This document shows positions 34,495-45,600 of a stretch of DNA of 64,000 bases, piece by piece. The translations under genes and the position numbers were made by a program. The notes beneath the pieces were generated by a model that saw only the letters and a program-made list of their open reading frames with translations, ran no database searches and had not been told where the DNA came from. The stretch is from Hypholoma sublateritium FD-334 SS-4 (Eukaryota; Basidiomycota; Agaricomycetes; Agaricales; Strophariaceae): assembly GCA_000827495.1 (NCBI GenBank), contig KN817552.1, forward strand, positions 62,001 to 126,000, given 5' to 3'. Every line of letters starts with the position of its first letter. Position 1 is the stretch's first letter.

Positions 34495-36647
34495 TTACTT
34501 CTTTCCCGACAAATCAGCGGCCTCGATCCATTTCTTTGGAACTCCTTTCCCCACCAAATATTCGAGGACAGCCCGCGCTTGCTTTCCTTGCACCAGGACT
34601 TCAAGTTTTGCACCCCCTGGCTTCCCGTGGACCTGCGACACTAAAAAAGGTTAGCAGGCGGACTCTGGAACGAACATCCGGCGTATGACATACCGGACGT
34701 CGCGCCTGCGCACACCTTGCGCAGATCCTCTGCCATCTCTTCGGCGTCGACCACGAGGAATGGCTCGAATCCCGAGATCAGCGTGGATGCCTTGCGCCCT
34801 TGCCGGATTTTCGTAACGACCTGGACCGGCGCCAGGGTGCCTTTCCTACAGGTGCGCGATGACATATCAGCAGCCGGGCGCGTGCGCGTGGGCGCATCAT
34901 GGCAACAGGCACTCACTTCGTAACGGGGTCGTGTCCGTCGGCCCGAATCTGGTGCCAACTCTGCATCTTGCCGATGATGTTTTTCGTGAGCTCGTCCCGC
35001 TTCAGGAAGCGCGTCGGAGCCGCGTCGGGCTCGGCGGCTTTGCCTTTCCCGGCGGCTTTTCCTTGAACGGAGATGCAGGAATACAGCAGGTCGTCGAGGT
35101 TAATGTACGCCTGGTCCCGCAGATTGACAAGGTTGTGTGCCGTGATGTATGAGTTCAACAGCGCGCGGATCTCAGTGACTGTGAACATATCACTTTTGCT
35201 GCGCAATGTTGGTCAGCATGAACTACTGTGCTGCCGGTAGAAGACGCCGTCACTCACCTGGCGCCCAGCGCCTCAAATAGATCTACGGAGGCTTGGTGAG
35301 GTTTCCACAACTCCTTGATCTCGATTTCTTTTCTTGCTTCGCTCTCCCGCTCCCGTTCTTCCTTGGCGGCTTTTTGCGCGGCCTTGAGTTCTAGATCCTT
35401 GACCGTGACAAAAGGAGTATGCGAAGCGACAGCTAGGTGCGTGGCATTGACCGACATAACAAGGATGTCGGGTTGCTGTTTCTGCGGCGGTTTCAGTGTG
35501 AGCAACGATATTTTCTCCGCTGCTTTCAGGAACGTCGACAGAGATTTGTGGTTGGATGACTTGATGGTTATTTCCGTGCCTACGCGGGGGAATTCGTTTG
35601 AGGCGCTAGCTGGAATATCTGCGGAAGGAGGGAGAACTAATGTTGGGAAAGCAGGTCTCGACGGAAGAATATAATTTGTGTATAGCAGCGTCGCAGGTAT
35701 GGGAAACGAGGAAGCCGGGAGCGATTTCAGAGATGTGAAGATGGCTTGTAAAAGAGCCTTGTTTAGTAGTTCTGTCACTTCTTCAGGGTTATATGTTACA
35801 CATGGAGCTATATCCAGTGGTTCGGGGGGCGGACTAGGAGGGGGAGGTGTAGCATCGTCAGCGTTGGCATTTGCCTCCTCTGTCTCGCTGCCATCTTCGT
35901 CATCGATGACTGGCGCAGATGCTGCAATAACAGCCGTACTCTCGGGGATATCTTTCTTCGAGCCCATGTCCCATAGATAGTCTTTCCAAGTGTGCAGAAC
36001 GTGGACAGCTTTTCCTTTCTCCGTTGTCGAAGAATGAAGCTGATCGCCAGGAAGTGCCATCCGTCCGATGGCAACTGGAGGAGACAGCTCAGGTTGGTTG
36101 TCTCGTCGTTCATACTGTCGTACAACGACTAGCTGTTGTTCACGAAGCTCGGCCGGACAGTGTATAACTAGCTTGAGTAAAAGAAGTTAGTTTCACCAAT
36201 GAGCTGATCTGGCCAAGGTTCTAGGGGGAAATAGACGAACCACCAGGTATCATAAGGTCGGCGCCACCTATGAGGATGGGAGTGACTGCGGACGGCGTCG
36301 ATAGGAAGGGTAGTAGATCTTGCTTTTTCCATAACGTGTAGATAGTTGGGATCAAGTCTTCAGATCCCTTTCCAATCGTGAACCACAGTGGGTCCGCTTC
36401 TGGATCAATGTAAGCGACCTAGATATCTCCGTTAGATACTTCATAGGCCCTAGACGCCGAAAACGCGTACACCAGGTTCTTCGGAACGGGTGATAAACTT
36501 GACGGACAAGATCCCGTCGGGGACTAGGGAATCGCCCTCTTCGGTAGAGATTCCATAAGATGTGATTACTCGCTGCTTCAATTTTCTCCTGTCAGAACTT
36601 CTTAGAGGGGCGGACGTTTTGAGGTTGCTCAGAGGTTTCTTGAACAT
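34495..36647 (-). CDS. TMA64: translation factor eIF2D (ligatin/Tma64)
   Basis: Binds the 40S subunit and handles tRNA delivery or release in non-canonical initiation and recycling. The start MFKKPLSNLKTSAPLRSSDRRK (36647) is characteristic. Domains in order are an N-terminal MCT-1-like/PUA region (TIGKGSEDLIPTIYTLWKK, TPILIGGADLMIPGV), an acidic and proline-rich linker (about 35.8-35.95 kb), and a winged-helix and SWIB/MDM2-like region (NPEEVTELLNKALLQAIFTSLK; FTVTEIRALLNSYI). The C-terminal SUI1 domain reads PVQVVTKIRQGRKASTLI, then VHGKPGGAKLEVLVQGKQAR, and ends EAADLSGKK. Introns occur at 36419-36470, about 36.19-36.23, 35.22-35.25, 34.85-34.92 and 34.64-34.70 kb. The junction between REQQLVVV and SPPVAIGRMALPG (about 36.08-36.12 kb) needs a very short intron (32 or 38 nt) and is uncertain. 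Confidence 0.9.
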
Positions 36648-37229
36648 GATCGTTGGGTGCAAGGGCGCCGCGGGGATCCTGAGGGAGATTAGATTGTCAT
36701 TGATTTGTCATCCATCAACAGCACTTGACTGCGTAGTTGGGCTCAATTGGACTTCGTTTGCGTTTATGCAACGTTTATGTACTTGCCATTGTTCAACGGG
36801 CGTTGTGGGGACTTGGTCTCGGATTCAAAACATCCGCCGTACATAATTATCGAACTAAGAAAAGGTACAAGGAGAGAGACGCCTTGTCTTCTAAGTATGA
36901 ATAATGCACGTGATCTTTGTTGATCTCATGGAGGTGCGAAATTGGTGAGAAATTACCAAATACGCGACAATACGTCTCTCTTTGGAACCACCACCACCTC
37001 TGCCACTTTTCGCGCTCATTGACAGTGCGTGCCACACGTTGGCCACCAAACATGGCTGACATTTCACGTTCGCATTCTCTTAGCCGTACTTTGAAGCAAA
37101 TTTTTCAGTGGCCACTAGGTACTTGCGCACGCGAAACCACGCGACTAATTCTAAAAATCGGACTCATCGCGTTCTCGTACAGTTTTCAAGTTTCGCGCGT
37201 TTAATTTCCTCGCAATCCAAGCCGACTAA
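36648..37229. promoter_or_regulatory. divergent promoter region of eIF2D and histone H2A.Z
   Basis: The 582 bp between the two divergent start codons must hold both promoters. A CACGTG E-box core lies at about 36906-36911 (gcacgtgatc). No clear TATA box was recognised. Confidence 0.45.
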
Positions 37230-37784
37230 ATGGCACCGGCGTCAAAATCTGGTGGTGGTGGAAAATCCAAGTCGGGCGCGCCGTCTACAGGAGCCGCGGC
37301 CGCTGCACCGCGGACTGTGCAAACAAGGAGTCAGAGAGCGGGACTGCAGGTGTGTGGCGTTTTGCATGCTTCATCATTGTTCATGACCGCCGATGCTGAT
37401 TATCTATGCAGTTCCCTGTTGGCCGTATTCACCGTTACCTGAAACAACGCACTCAACATAACGTGCGCATCGGCGCCAAAGCGGCGGTGTACACGACCGC
37501 TATTTTGGAATATTTGACGGCGGAGGTGTTGGAACTTGCCGGTTTGTCGAATTCAGAGGTCGAGTCTGCGCACTTGTTTTAACAATATCATAGGAAACGC
37601 ATCCAAAGATCTCAGGGTGAAGCGTATCACTCCTCGGCATCTGCAGCTTGCCATCCGTGGAGACGAAGAGCTCGACATGCTTGTACGCGCGACTATTGCT
37701 GGAGGAGGCGTGCTCCCTTTCATCCACAAGACTTTAACGGCAAACCTCAAGAACGCCGCCAAGAAGCCAGAAGTAGCGCAGTGA
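37230..37784 (+). CDS. HTZ1: histone variant H2A.Z
   Basis: Replaces H2A in nucleosomes at promoters and boundaries. Three exons (37230-37349, 37412-37541, 37594-37784) give 146 residues. The N-terminal tail is Gly/Ser/Lys/Ala-rich, then [22 protein letters not shown] starts the histone fold. H2A.Z rather than canonical H2A is shown by VGAxAAVY-type text ([28 protein letters not shown]), the docking-domain sequence [34 protein letters not shown] and the short C-terminal tail without an SQE motif. Intron 1 follows GLQ and intron 2 splits the Gly codon of LAGN. It lies divergent from eIF2D. Confidence 0.96.
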
Positions 37785-38733
37785 TCGCCGCTTTTACTGT
37801 TGGCCCGTTTTCGCTCTTGTGTGCTGAAAGATATTTGATTCTGCCTTCCTACTTCTTTGCGACACAGAGTGCCTCGTGCGTCAAGACTTGGATATATACA
37901 TCATCTGGTCTTTCTCTGAATCTGGTGTTGTACCTAATATGCTCAGTATGTTTGACTAGTCCTATGAACTGAACTGATGTACCTACCGCTTGCTTACTCT
38001 TGATATGAAGCTTATCATTATAATCCGGTGACTTTGACCCACTGGTTATTTATCTGACGTGTAGTATCAGGATAGTGAATCCGTGTACGTTTACCCTGTT
38101 TGGGGTTTATCCGTCTTCTCCTATGCCTCAGCCGCGTTTCGTTGTTAGCTTTGATGTTTGATAGCGCTGGTGTCACCAAGTGCCCTCGATAAGGTTTAGG
38201 TCCCAGCACCGCGAGAACCGCTCGTAGCTTCTAGCAGGCGATTTCTGCCAGACGTTTAGCTACTCTGACCTTGATTCAAACTCACGATTAAATGCCACGT
38301 TCGCGGATCGTCGCTCAGTGCGTGATTGTTTCAGATCGACGTCGCGGTTCCACGGGCCCACCTATTCGAGGCCCTAGGGCAGTCAGATTCTAAGTAGCTT
38401 GAGATTTAAGAATGCGGAAGGACAAGGCATGGCGAACTTGACTGTAGAAGCAGGTTGCAGGCGAGCAACAGGCGAGTTGCGGGCAGGGAGGGCATGAAAT
38501 TGTGACATGTAACCTATGCATGTGACAAAACGATCACGTGTTACTTGTCAAGTACTTCCTGGTTCACGGCGGACCGTCAGCCTCAACGTGAATTCTTTCC
38601 TCTGAACCACAACAACGCCCTGAAGACTCTACTCTACAGCAAGTCTACTCCCCTATATCCCCCAGGCCAGCCTCCCAGTCTTTCTATCTTGTGGTTCTAG
38701 CATAAACTACTATCTTACCTTATTATTCCTTTA
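37785..38733. other. intergenic: H2A.Z 3' end and upstream region of the zinc-finger gene
   Basis: No gene was seen. A CACGTG core (gatcacgtgtt) occurs at about 38536. The 130 bp before ATG 38734 are C/T-rich, as in fungal promoters. Confidence 0.5.
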
Positions 38734-40494
38734 ATGTCCCCCGCCCGTCCCAGCTCTCGACGAAACTCGTCTGGTAGTTTCAAACCGTATACTCGGGGGG
38801 TCACTCCCATTATGGCACCTCCTTCTTCTGAATTCCCCCCTCCAGATATCAAGTGGGCAAACGCCAGCGAGCGTCCTGGGTTCCCAAGCTATGCGCAGTA
38901 CAAGCAGGTCGAAACGGCGTACCTCCAGTCGCTGACCCCTCGTCGGCAGGGTAAGGCACTCATCTCGCAGTCGCTGTTTGACCGCATCTGGGACGTCCTC
39001 CACCAGCCTGAGGCTCAGGGCGAAACAGCTCAGTTTCGCTTCTGGGCCCGCAAGATGTTCACGATCAGCAAGACACACCGCGTTACCCTTGGCGTCATAG
39101 ACGATAGGGACGAGACCCCGCATGAGGTTCTTCTACACGACAATCTACTGGTTGCTATACAGGAACAGCTTTACGATCTCCTTTGCTATTGTCACGGCAG
39201 CACTGGCCATGGCGGCCGCGATAAGACCTGTGCACTTATTCGGAAACACTATACCTGGGTACCTAAGGATCTGGTCTCTAACTTCATCAAGGCCTGTCCG
39301 ACGTGCATCATGAAAAAGTGTGGTAGCCTGGACACTGTCAACATCGCAAGTCAGATAAACGAGCCGAAGCCGCTCGAGGAGACGACGCTACCTGGGATCC
39401 GCGACTTCTTTCAGAACATGTACCCTGGAAATGTCTCTGTCCCTGGCTCTCTTCCTGGAGACGCTACTCCCTGGCCCCTGATGGGCGTGTCTCGGGAGTC
39501 TCCTATGTCGCCCACCCTGCTCGCAGACGACCCTCTGGAGGCGGCTTACCGCGAAGCACTCTTCCGGGCGCGCGAGGCCAAGGCATCCCTGGCCGGCCTC
39601 GGCGGCCCCTCTGGCTCGAGACTGCCACAGACCTTCCCGATGTCGCGCGAGGTCTCTCTCTACAAAGGGCTTCCCAACGGGTGGCAGTTCCGTCATGCAG
39701 ACTACGCGTCCGCCTACGCGGAGTTCATGCGCACGAAGGACTTGCCTGTCATCGAGGAGCCTGGGCCGAAGCGCCCGCGCGTGCCGAGCATCCTTCCTCT
39801 CTGGGGCCCGGATCAGTACCCGCATCCCGAGTTTGAGACCCTGGAAGGCGAAATCACTGACGCGGAGCACCTACCGTGCCTTGAGCTCGACTCTCACGCG
39901 CATGGGTCTAACGGCCGTTCGTCGGGCGAGTCGATGCAGTACCTGCTCATGACTTCGGAAGTGCCGAAAGATAAGGCGGAGTACGTGCCGCAAATCGACC
40001 CCGTCCTCATGCAGTACTCGCACACGCAGGAACCCGCCTCTTCCAGCCGCGCGGCTGACGCTGAGGTTGGCGGCCCCGAGAGCACCGGGCTTCTCGCGGC
40101 GTCTGCGAACCACGCTTCGTCATCGTCTATTAAGCGCGCGGCGGCGCCGCTGCGCATCAATCTCGAGTTCCCGGCGGACAAGACGTTTCAGGCACTCTTC
40201 GCGTACCGCGAGAGCCTCGGCGAGGGTAACTTGACACCCGACAGTCCGTTGACGGCATGGCATCCGGGCAATCCCAGTCCAACGAGCAGCGACAGCTCGA
40301 GTAGCTCGCACCTGTCTGCGTATGCGATGACCACGCCTGCGAGCTCGGCCCTACCGACGCCTGTGGATGAGTGTCGCGACGAGGGATCGAGCAACATGGT
40401 CAAAGGAAAGCAGCGTCAGGTTATGCCTGAGTATACCCCCGAAGAGGAGCTAAGCGGTGGGATTCAGGAAGTATGTGCGCTGCGGTCGGGTTAG
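38734..40494 (+). CDS. intronless protein with integrase-type HHCC zinc finger (domesticated retroelement domain)
   Basis: An unbroken 586-residue frame starts at ATG 38734. Residues of about 130-195 form an integrase N-terminal zinc-binding domain: HDNLLVAIQEQLYDLLCYCH, then GSTGHGGRDKTCALIRKHYTW, then KACPTC. His154, His159, Cys188 and Cys191 fit the HHCC ligands of Ty3/gypsy and retroviral integrases. An upstream region (RIWDVLHQPEAQ, FRFWARKMF) looks folded. The C-terminal two thirds are Pro/Ser-rich and probably disordered. There is no DDE catalytic core, reverse transcriptase, protease or Gag part and no LTR-like repeat. This fits a domesticated gene, perhaps a chromatin or DNA-associated protein; function is unknown. 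It sits between H2A.Z and the KA1 gene, far from transposon debris. Confidence 0.75.
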   Translation: MSPARPSSRRNSSGSFKPYTRGVTPIMAPPSSEFPPPDIKWANASERPGFPSYAQYKQVETAYLQSLTPRRQGKALISQSLFDRIWDVLHQPEAQGETAQFRFWARKMFTISKTHRVTLGVIDDRDETPHEVLLHDNLLVAIQEQLYDLLCYCHGSTGHGGRDKTCALIRKHYTWVPKDLVSNFIKACPTCIMKKCGSLDTVNIASQINEPKPLEETTLPGIRDFFQNMYPGNVSVPGSLPGDATPWPLMGVSRESPMSPTLLADDPLEAAYREALFRAREAKASLAGLGGPSGSRLPQTFPMSREVSLYKGLPNGWQFRHADYASAYAEFMRTKDLPVIEEPGPKRPRVPSILPLWGPDQYPHPEFETLEGEITDAEHLPCLELDSHAHGSNGRSSGESMQYLLMTSEVPKDKAEYVPQIDPVLMQYSHTQEPASSSRAADAEVGGPESTGLLAASANHASSSSIKRAAAPLRINLEFPADKTFQALFAYRESLGEGNLTPDSPLTAWHPGNPSPTSSDSSSSSHLSAYAMTTPASSALPTPVDECRDEGSSNMVKGKQRQVMPEYTPEEELSGGIQEVCALRSG

Positions 40495-40878
40495 CGACTA
40501 GTGGGAGTGACTGCCAGATCTCAACATTTTTCTCGGACTGATATTTACTCGACTTATATTTTACATTTTATTTTCTTCGGTACTCGCCCTGCTCCCTTCA
40601 TCATTCTGTACGGATACCAAAATGTTTCGAACCTGGATAAATATTGGTCCCTATGGACCTGACAATCTATTACTGCCTTGCAAAAATTCAACCTGATTCC
40701 AATATTTGAGTGGGTTTGATTTGGACTTATACTTATGCTGGACTACACGCATGGAAGAGTGCGAAGCTGTGAGGGTATAATTCGGTTCATATATTTATCT
40801 ATGGAGCTGTTGAATGTGGTGACAGCTGTGCAGGTGTTAATGGTTAAGCTCTGCTCGCCTGTATAAGGAAAACGTCTG
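40495..40878. other. convergent 3' intergenic
   Basis: This lies between the ends of the HHCC-finger gene (plus) and the KA1 gene (minus). It is AT-rich with no supported feature. Confidence 0.5.
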
Positions 40879-41492
40879 TCATTCTTTGCGTCGAAGTGGA
40901 GACCAGGAAGATACGCACTCCCGTATTGTGTTATAAATAAAGCTGTAGCTCTTCAAATTTCCTTTCAGCCGTCGGATGTCGAGGCTGTAGGTTCCCTTCA
41001 AGCCCACCATCTGCGTGAGCTCTACAGAGAAGCGGACTTCGCCCATGGAGTCGTCTGCGGGCGCTCCGTAGAGCACATTCGGTCGCTGACTTGAGCAGCA
41101 CTCCGGCGCCTGGTGCTCGAATTCAACCTGCATGTGTCCCAGTTCGCATCACTCGCGCGCGCGCATGGGGTCCAATGCACGCCACTCACCGTTGGGCTGT
41201 CCATGTAGTCCGGCGAGCCTACCCGCGCGGCGTGGGGCGCATCAAATGGGTCCGCAGCGCCTTTCTGTGGCCGGATGCAGCGGTATTTGTAAGGGCCCTC
41301 CTTCTGCGTCTCGACGCCCATGTCGAAAAGGATGGCGTCCACTTGCGTCATGACCGCGCCCGGCGGCCGCGTCGTAATGGTCGTCTGGTCGATCGCGCCG
41401 CGGTGGAAGCCCAAGACTTCCGCGCCGAGAGCGTCTGAGCTCCCTGGCGGTGCCTGGGCGTCGGCAACATGTGTAGATATCGTTGCAGTCAT
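40879..41492 (-). CDS. stand-alone KA1-domain protein, partial paralog of the KIN4-type kinase
   Basis: Two exons (41492-41190 and 41127-40879, with a 62-nt GT/AG intron) give 183 residues. The sequence mirrors the C-terminal KA1 (kinase-associated 1) region of the kinase at 42653-46483. [16 protein letters not shown] matches [27 protein letters not shown] matches [11 protein letters not shown], and [21 protein letters not shown] / [20 protein letters not shown] matches [21 protein letters not shown] / [20 protein letters not shown]. No kinase catalytic domain is present upstream. Frame and splice sites are intact despite clear divergence, suggesting it is expressed and under constraint rather than dead. 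KA1 domains bind acidic phospholipids and can inhibit kinase domains. A role as an in-trans regulator or competitor of the kinase is inference. Upstream 5' UTR exons are possible at about 41.5-41.6 kb. Confidence 0.7.
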
Positions 41493-42652
41493 GTTCGTGA
41501 GGATCTGGGATCGCGGCTCGACATGAATACATGAACAGATTTATCGTCGGTTCGAACGACATACCTTCGTTATTGATTAGAGGCGGGTATATGCACAAGG
41601 TATATCGAGAGATACTCGTGGAGCGGTGATGGGTGTACGAAAGCAGGAATGAATGTGACTTCGATCGTCTTCAATGATCCACTCGTTTTTAAAATGTATG
41701 CGCGTTTCTCAGGCCACAGCCATGAGTTCTTTCGGCGAAAACCTGCATCACGTCTCGCCGCAGTGCTTGATCGTCGTTCTAGGCGCCGGCGGATGGACGT
41801 GCAAGCTATGTTTTATGTGGTTTTAACGTCGCTGAAACAGGCACTCGACAGGTACAGCGCATAATATATATAGGGGGGCATAGCAAGTTCACAGCGCTTT
41901 CAGTTTCGCACTTTGATGATGGATGTACAAGCTTGGGCAAGCTAACAAATGTCAAGGCCCAGCGTACTTAGCGCGACGTACATTATTGATGAGAATTCGG
42001 ATTGCGAGCGCTTGATAGCGAAGAAGAGCAGACAAAGGAGAATAGAACAATAACCCAAACTTGCCTGCGCAAAACCCAAACGAGAGAAATAGACCGTTGT
42101 TTTGTCGAAGTCTTCGGGGTAATCAAAACAGAGAAATTGCATTGTAGTTAAACATGTCGTGAAGTCGAACACAGGAGAAAGAAACAACACGAGTCGATTT
42201 TGTAGTATTTAGAGGGGGTAGGCCAAGCCGGCTCGTATCTGGATTATGACAAAGTGTGGACGACACGGAGAAAAGGAAAGGTGAAATTTGGAGGGAATAA
42301 TTAGGGTATGTCGTGTGTAAGTAGAAAGGTCCAACGTGGAAGACAACAGGATATCAATTGGACAGGATATAGAATGGAATGGGCGGATTAAATGACAAGG
42401 AACAGAAAACAGGGTCCAGAACAGAAACGTTAACGAGAAAGAACAAAAAAACACAAAGCTTCAAAATCAAGATGAGTCCAGTGAGGATGTGGATATGGGA
42501 TGGGAATACTAGCTGGTAGAAGGGTGTTCAACGGCATAGATGTACATACAATGGGCCAATAAAAAACCGCATTCTAAGCGTTTAGCTTCTAAGCCTGGGT
42601 GGCAGAAAGATCGGCTCGCCTGGAATAAAGTAGTTCAGCCAGGACACGAACA
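41493..42652. other. intergenic between the KA1 gene and its parent kinase
   Basis: This is 1.16 kb upstream of the KA1 gene and downstream of the kinase, both on the minus strand. A ctatatatatt TATA-like string lies at about 41865-41875 when read on the minus strand, some 380 bp upstream of the KA1 start. 42.0-42.5 kb is purine-rich on the plus strand. No kinase-domain remnant was recognised here. Confidence 0.5.
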
Positions 42653-45600
42653 TCAGAGCAATGGGTTGGCGTACTCTCTAAGGGTATCATACAAAAACTT
42701 ATAGCTTCGGAGATTTCCTTTAAGACGCCTGATATCCAAGCTGAAGGTATCGTGCAAGCCTTCCAGTCGGGTCAACTCGACAGAGAAACGGACTTCGTCG
42801 CCTGCATCGCGGGTCGGGTCGCCGTACGCCGCGTCGCTCATCAACAGCGGCTCGCTGACAACAACGGAGGTCTCGTCGTCGAAGGCCAGCGAGGGCTGCG
42901 ATGACGAAGGGCCGTGGGTCGAGACCTGCGACGACTGGCGGCGCATCAACAGCCCGCGGAGCATTCCGCTGGTAGACGAAAAGCTTGACGGAGAGGGTAT
43001 TGGTAAACCACGTCTATCGACCTAGAGGAAACAGGCTTGTCAGCAATGTTTACCGGTGAAATGACCAAAGGGCATACCCCGTTGGAACCAGCGCTGCCAA
43101 CCATTGTTACAGCTGCAAGGCCTGTACCACCAACCGCGGCACTGCCGCCCGCCGTGCCAATTGTCCCCTTTCTTTTCTTCACGCGAATGCATCGGTACTT
43201 GTATTCGCTTTCTAACTGGGTCTCTATGCCCATACCCTCGAGTATTCTCTTCACATGCGCCATGACCTCAGGCGGAGGCCTTGTTGTAATCGTAGTCTGA
43301 TCCACAGCACCATGATGGATACGAAGCCTGCCGAAGGGATGAGCTGCTCTGTCCGCATTCTGCTGCTGATGCGACCCGCTTCCGCCAACGGTGACAGACT
43401 GGCGGAAGCGCGCGACAAAACCAGACGAAACAGCCGAGGCTTCGGTTGCAGTGCTCGCAGTGCGCTGAGGGTGGTTGCTGAGCATGGGAGGAGGGGCAGT
43501 GCGAGAGATAGTGGAGTTCGGTGTGGTTACAACGACCTTGATTGGCGCCGGCGCCATCACTGATTCGTTGAGACCCATCGCAGATGAGGGGGTGGTCGTC
43601 TGGTTGACGGTGCTGGATGAGTTGGAAAAACCTTTCCTGTATCGGCTCTGTGTGGGCGTACCGCCTTCTTGTTCCTTGTACGTCTCCTCCTTTTCAGCAC
43701 CGAAGCCAAGCGAATCTCTGCCCTTCGACTTGGTCCTGAACCACTGCATGACCTTGCGTGCTTTCGTGCTGGACGCCTGCATTCCATTCGCGTCGCCGAA
43801 GTCGTGGCTGGGCGAAAAGGTCCCCTCAGCAGGCGCTGCCGCGTTCGCTGATGGCAGGGCTGCGCTCTGGACCTGCGGAGACACGGAGGGTCTTGCAGGG
43901 GCGGTATTGACCATGCTCGGGCCTTCCGCGGTCACAGGTGTAGACGCCATCCTGCCCTTCCTACTGCGAATCGACTTTGTGAACGGCTCCACCATGACGG
44001 TCAACGTGTTCCTCCTGCTCTTGCTCGCGGGAGGCTTCTCACTCGCAACAGGGCTGAGGAGCACCGACGTCGTGCTGCCCCGACCCTCAGAAGGAAGAGG
44101 GGTAGAGGTACCAGTCGGCGTGCTTTCGGCTGTGGCATGGGCTGGGGTTGTGGCTGATGTTGGTACAGGAGAGTTTGTGTGGCCACCAAAGTTCGACCCG
44201 AATATCTTGGACAGGCCGATCCTGTCGAGGCTCGACTTTCCCTTCTTGTGTTGCCTGAAGGACGAAGCAGAATTCTGACTGCCGCTGTCTTTGTCGCGAT
44301 CCTGGGCATCAGACGATACAGCAGTCGACGGTGTGGGTGGTGGTGGCAAAACGTTGACCGATGGCGGCTCGATGGAAGGCTGCTTGATGCCAACGAGCTC
44401 CGATGGGCGAGTTCTGCCCGACGGCGATCGATAAGCCGAAGGCGCAGTGGCGGCTGCGGATGGTGGCGAAGGCGGAAGAGGCTTTCTATCGCCGCTATGG
44501 GACGGCCGTCGCTCCTTGGACGGCGTGTTAGGTGCCGCTGTAGCAGAAGCGCCGTTCTGCTGCCCATGCGGCGCAGCAGGAGAATGTCCTGGCTGTCTTT
44601 GGGCATTAGGTTGAGGTCCTTGGTCTTTAGAATGGCTTTGAGATCCAGTCCTTTCGCGGCGTTTCTCGTCGCCCCTCTTAGTCGCCTTAGAGGGATCGTC
44701 GTATTCGACTTGGATGGTGTGTCGGAAGGCACTTCCGCTTCCGCCGCTTGAGGACGGCTTATGTCCCTTCGGCGGCGTTGCGTTAACAGACAAGTTATTG
44801 GCACCTCGCGATGCCTCATCCGATCCAGTCGTTTTGTGAACGGCTGCGTTTGAAACTACGTTAGTAGTAGGCCCTGTGCCTGGACCAGCGAAGGGATCGT
44901 CTTCGCTGAGACCGAGAGCAGCGGGACTGCCGTACGTTTTGCGGGTGCTGGAGTTGTGTGGCGGTGTAGCGGTGACGGCGTTTGACGGCGCAGGAGACAT
45001 CATGGACTGGTCTACCGAAGAATCGTACAGATATTCGGGCTGAGTAGATCTGCTGCGACCGGCGCTTGAGGGAGGGGCCCCATGTTCGGGTCGATGGCTT
45101 TGGGTCCTCGAGGGCGACGGCGCTGCGTTGAGGATAGCATTTTGACGCATCTGTCGCTGATATGCCAAACGTTTCTGCTGATGTTGATCCATGGCAACTT
45201 TCTCCAGCTCATCGACCGTTTTGCCAAATGCATTTGGAACACCATCGGTGCGGACGTTTTGATAGGCTCTCAACCAAGAGTGCCGCATCACCCCATCGAG
45301 AGTTGTGCGACGGGCCGGGTCGGGGACTAACATCATGCTCAGCAAGTCGCGAGCTTCCGCAGTGACATACTCTGGGAATGATAGTGGGGTGCTGACGATA
45401 TATTTATATAAGAGATTGATGTTGTCGCCGTCCGGGTTGGCGGGGTCGTCGTCGAATGGGAGATATCCAGCTAGCATGGCATATAAAATAACACCACAGC
45501 TCCAGATGTCTACAGCGCTACCAACGTAGAGCCCTTCGCTGATGACGAGTTCCGGAGCTGCGTAACAAGGACTGCCACAGGAGGTTTGCATCAAGTCATC

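Noticed and set aside
38734..40494. Active Ty3/gypsy retrotransposon
   Set aside because: Only the zinc-finger part of an integrase is present; no catalytic core, RT, RNase H, Gag or flanking direct repeats were seen.
43022..43053. 32-nt intron in the kinase gene
   Set aside because: A donor 24 nt further upstream (gtatgccc) gives a normal 56-nt intron with the same acceptor and frame.
43475..44278. Long plus-strand frame of 267 codons opposite the kinase gene
   Set aside because: It lies entirely antisense to the Ser/Pro-rich linker of a well-supported kinase; its composition is that of a shadow frame.
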